From NCBI RefSeq assembly GCF_003144245.1, contig NW_020289976.1, positions 124,001 to 188,000 on the forward strand: 64,000 nucleotides of DNA, given 5' to 3'. The DNA is from Jaminaea rosea. Taxonomy: Eukaryota > Basidiomycota > Exobasidiomycetes > Microstromatales. Below are positions 63,001 to 64,000 of this stretch, in pieces. The notes under the pieces were generated by a model. The model saw only the letters and a program-made list of their open reading frames with translations. It did not search any database and had not been told where the DNA came from. The stretch's first letter is position 1. The number at the start of each line of letters is the position of its first letter. Position numbers and translations under genes: made by a program.

Positions 63001-63113
63001 GCCGGCGAGAGGGAGGAGGGGAGCATGTGGTGACGAGACGCGCCGGGACCCGAGCTTGACGCTGCTGAGCTCGAAGGTAGCGAAAGCGACGCGAGGTGCT
63101 GCATCGAAGCCAT
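60060..63113 (-). CDS. APC4: Anaphase-promoting complex subunit 4
   Basis: One exon of 1017 residues from the ATG at 63113 (MASMQHLASLSLP). The N-terminal half has the APC4 WD40 pattern: AMDLALVF, VQMTLWRTGSGTEVVWQKTV and VAGMQWSPEGRRIALHII. The middle has the APC4 long helical domain: ESKWRLERDAIVEAYKVVEF, ISQLCELKGWAGLGD and WDEMDKWVRWERDRLE, where a helical pair projects from the propeller. APC4 is in the platform of the APC/C, the ubiquitin ligase that drives anaphase and mitotic exit. Low-complexity acidic inserts make it longer than human APC4 (808). An upstream in-frame ATG at 63239 would add 42 residues without family likeness. Assignment rests on motif order, since APC4 diverges quickly. 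Confidence 0.8.
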   Translation of the reverse strand: MASMQHLASLSLPSSSAASSSGPGASRHHMLPSSLSPAMDLALVFTTTAPSAAAPAAAPTLPNQAGLSAAQRLIQQRMAMMRARAAAAAGLATSSASGEDASGPVKGQPVQMTLWRTGSGTEVVWQKTVTVPDALFGRDGATSSSSRPHQTLEVAGMQWSPEGRRIALHIIASRAESSGKSIISHSLLATYNIQNGTLLKLIPLSQAASPDLLPRKPAVLAWTKLHNRRSPYTRSARSLRHGIVVSGVASYLEARSKGSAGPGGHARFQQYAAGGSGKGSGREQRDIDSLLPSLKGLDSEHAAAQSGEEDEEGGDYLRGWYAQPEDQELSMLAVPGYKDGRQGIHLLLYARIPIAFVPLEAQAKLLAAHILPGDDEGDDQRGGLLMQSRGGDSPSLFHHVVRLPHLSNPTDSLLRLMSELHASSAQLLDHACMLRLVFSSLTTPAPADLRSLSEAQLASLPPLRRFTWTLARLAAAQDENVKASIVTALATGTYTAMVESMLLNTFSESKWRLERDAIVEAYKVVEFVAAELLATCSDTISQLCELKGWAGLGDCPLLAPCVDEQGAYLERQISAISLAHASALQIAQYAQGERLAWDEMDKWVRWERDRLEGIKSDNQDPLDAKTFDPVVVTELVMREFSCKELTWILLGVRDEGGALDAGKEDGEGDETEESFQVARRHDEGGAEHNESTAEDTPDAGLSMAESKGSKTRPSLHASLETSLDWLRTGKDSQAAVAPPVAPPRQADPFEHLFQSGHLPNSDDRPAVYAQQPLEKSLRSSVLAIKAAFMGVSERISEECEILFKHRETEADLHEDKEDDDAIVSLPTPRSQSVEADGSSRNVHARSIVGSGSGRLITAILVLPEGQTILLKWHDISEGANGQSTGLKMRLRSSFIERMEIMDEERLFCVCKDAPSTPNSAAVRYLECFSLSTLYSMAQSLAGSELERDALEAHGALLYRQTLGAAEEWKGSIALSSGRNTAGLLQIKKGEPAAASTATLVLWDVSAAEGEEDETMQS

Positions 63114-63293
63114 GATGGGCCACACAGGCTCCTCAGAGGGTGAAAGGAAGGAAGGCAAGAAAGGACGCGAGCATTGGCTGCCGAGTGTTGGTTGGACGCG
63201 CCACGTGCTTGCTTCCGTGCACTCGGGCTCGACGTGCATTTGGCCAACGCCTCGACGTTGTCTTTGTCACTCTGCCTCTCTCGCTCCACATCC
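63114..63293. promoter_or_regulatory. Divergent promoter region, APC4 / unknown gene
   Basis: 180 bases between the two starts. No motif is recognised. Confidence 0.35.
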
Positions 63294-64000
63294 ATGGCCT
63301 CTCCAACAGCCGGTCCCTCACGGCATCCATCGCCGCAACATGCCATTCCACTCACGCCACCGCCGCTCTACTCGCTGGTCATGCCTGGGCTACATCGCTG
63401 CTCAGCCATCGGACTCGAGGAGGCGCTGAACGAAGCCTGGGCAGAAGAGGAGGCTGCAACGAGGAGAAGACAGCATGTTGCGCCCGCCTCAACATCGGGG
63501 TCCAATGGCTCTTCAAATGCTCGCATGCCATCACTAGACGCTCGAAGGGCCAGCGAAGTCGACGATCGCTACTCGGACCATGTTGGCGCTCGACATCCAT
63601 CACGCAGCCAAACCTCCTTCTATCCTCCTTCCTCTCCGACGTCCCACCTCTCCCCATCGATACCGAACCCTTCCCCCTCTCCGCTTGTGGCATTCCTGCA
63701 CTCCATCTCCCTACGCACACTGGTATACCTCTCGCCCTCACTGCTTCCCTGCGCATTGCTCAAGCTGGCACACCAGCTCGACCTCAATCTCATCCAGTGG
63801 GACCTAACGGGCCCAAAAGTCTGGAGGGCCCGCTCTATTGCGGAGGAGGGAGAGGTCAAGGCGCTCAGGAGATTTGCGTCCAGACATGCGGCAAGGTCAA
63901 AGAGGCGGGACAAGGGCAGAGAGGCCAGCCCGGATGAGAAAAGCGAGGAGGCTGCGGAACAGCAAGAGAGTGCCGACGCGCTCATGACTCTCTCCCTCAT
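63294..64000 (+). CDS. Uncharacterised protein, cut by right edge
   Basis: From the ATG at 63294 the frame is open to the end of the window (235 codons). It begins MASPTAGPSRHPSPQHAIPL. A Ser/Arg-rich disordered stretch leads into SPLVAFLHSISLRTLVYLSP and LKLAHQLDLNLIQWDLTG, hydrophobic helices that could touch a membrane. A charged Arg/Lys/Glu segment follows. I recognise no family. Another rightward frame over the same DNA (63140-63937) has stops and Cys/Arg-rich composition and is rejected. Introns downstream of the edge are unknown. Confidence 0.55.
   Translation, partial: MASPTAGPSRHPSPQHAIPLTPPPLYSLVMPGLHRCSAIGLEEALNEAWAEEEAATRRRQHVAPASTSGSNGSSNARMPSLDARRASEVDDRYSDHVGARHPSRSQTSFYPPSSPTSHLSPSIPNPSPSPLVAFLHSISLRTLVYLSPSLLPCALLKLAHQLDLNLIQWDLTGPKVWRARSIAEEGEVKALRRFASRHAARSKRRDKGREASPDEKSEEAAEQQESADALMTLSL

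Noticed and set aside
60060-63239. APC4 starting at the upstream ATG (63239)
   Set aside because: The extra 42 residues include no family-like sequence, and the later ATG gives a typical N-terminus.

Overview
The window looks like nuclear DNA of a filamentous or dimorphic fungus, most likely a basidiomycete and by inference an Ustilaginomycotina-type genome. It is GC-rich and gene-dense. Introns are short (about 50-150 nt), with GTGAGT/GTACGT donors and CTGAC-like branch points, and many long genes have no intron (Sec8, Elp1, tRNase Z, the sirtuin, Psd2, APC4). An Ime2/MAK-type kinase resembling smut Crk1, a snurportin and an intron-bearing tRNA-Asp fit that placement. No prokaryotic features, CRISPR arrays or intact transposons were seen. 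Exon borders were derived by hand from splice signals plus conserved protein sequence.

Layout. 1-5.4 kb: an arrestin-like gene running off the left edge, a CLC chloride/proton exchanger and a MAPEG membrane protein. 5.9-14.4 kb is the least ordinary part. It holds an uncertain membrane protein, a small gene (7499-7951), an intron-containing tRNA-Asp, and a multi-exon gene (about 12778-10089) that shares both ends with the small gene. The large gene also carries a tandemly duplicated exon pair, and a 16-bp minisatellite lies upstream of it. 14.4-24.2 kb: farnesyl diphosphate synthase, SmB, an Hst3/4-type sirtuin and a C2-domain phosphatidylserine decarboxylase. 24.6-30.9 kb: a tiny two-exon Som1 gene, the divergent ribosomal pair L4/L15, snurportin-1 and a small secreted eight-cysteine protein. 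31.5-41.1 kb: exocyst Sec8, dynactin p25, a FAXDC2-like hydroxylase, a DJ-1 protein and LSM6 with a 5-nt micro-exon. 41.3-49.4 kb: tRNase Z and Elongator Elp1, head to head. 50.3-64 kb: a four-pass membrane protein, the Crk1/Ime2-like kinase, glycogen synthase, APC4 and an unidentified gene cut by the right edge.

Functional threads. Several genes serve RNA maturation: SmB, LSM6, snurportin, tRNase Z, Elp1 and the tRNA. Two ribosomal protein genes share one promoter interval. Membrane and vesicle biology is represented by CLC, Psd2, Sec8, MAPEG and the four-pass protein. Cell-cycle and chromatin control is represented by APC4, the sirtuin and the kinase. These mostly look like ordinary housekeeping neighbours. 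The candidate for something undescribed is the paralogous pair in 7.5-12.8 kb. I recognise no family for it.
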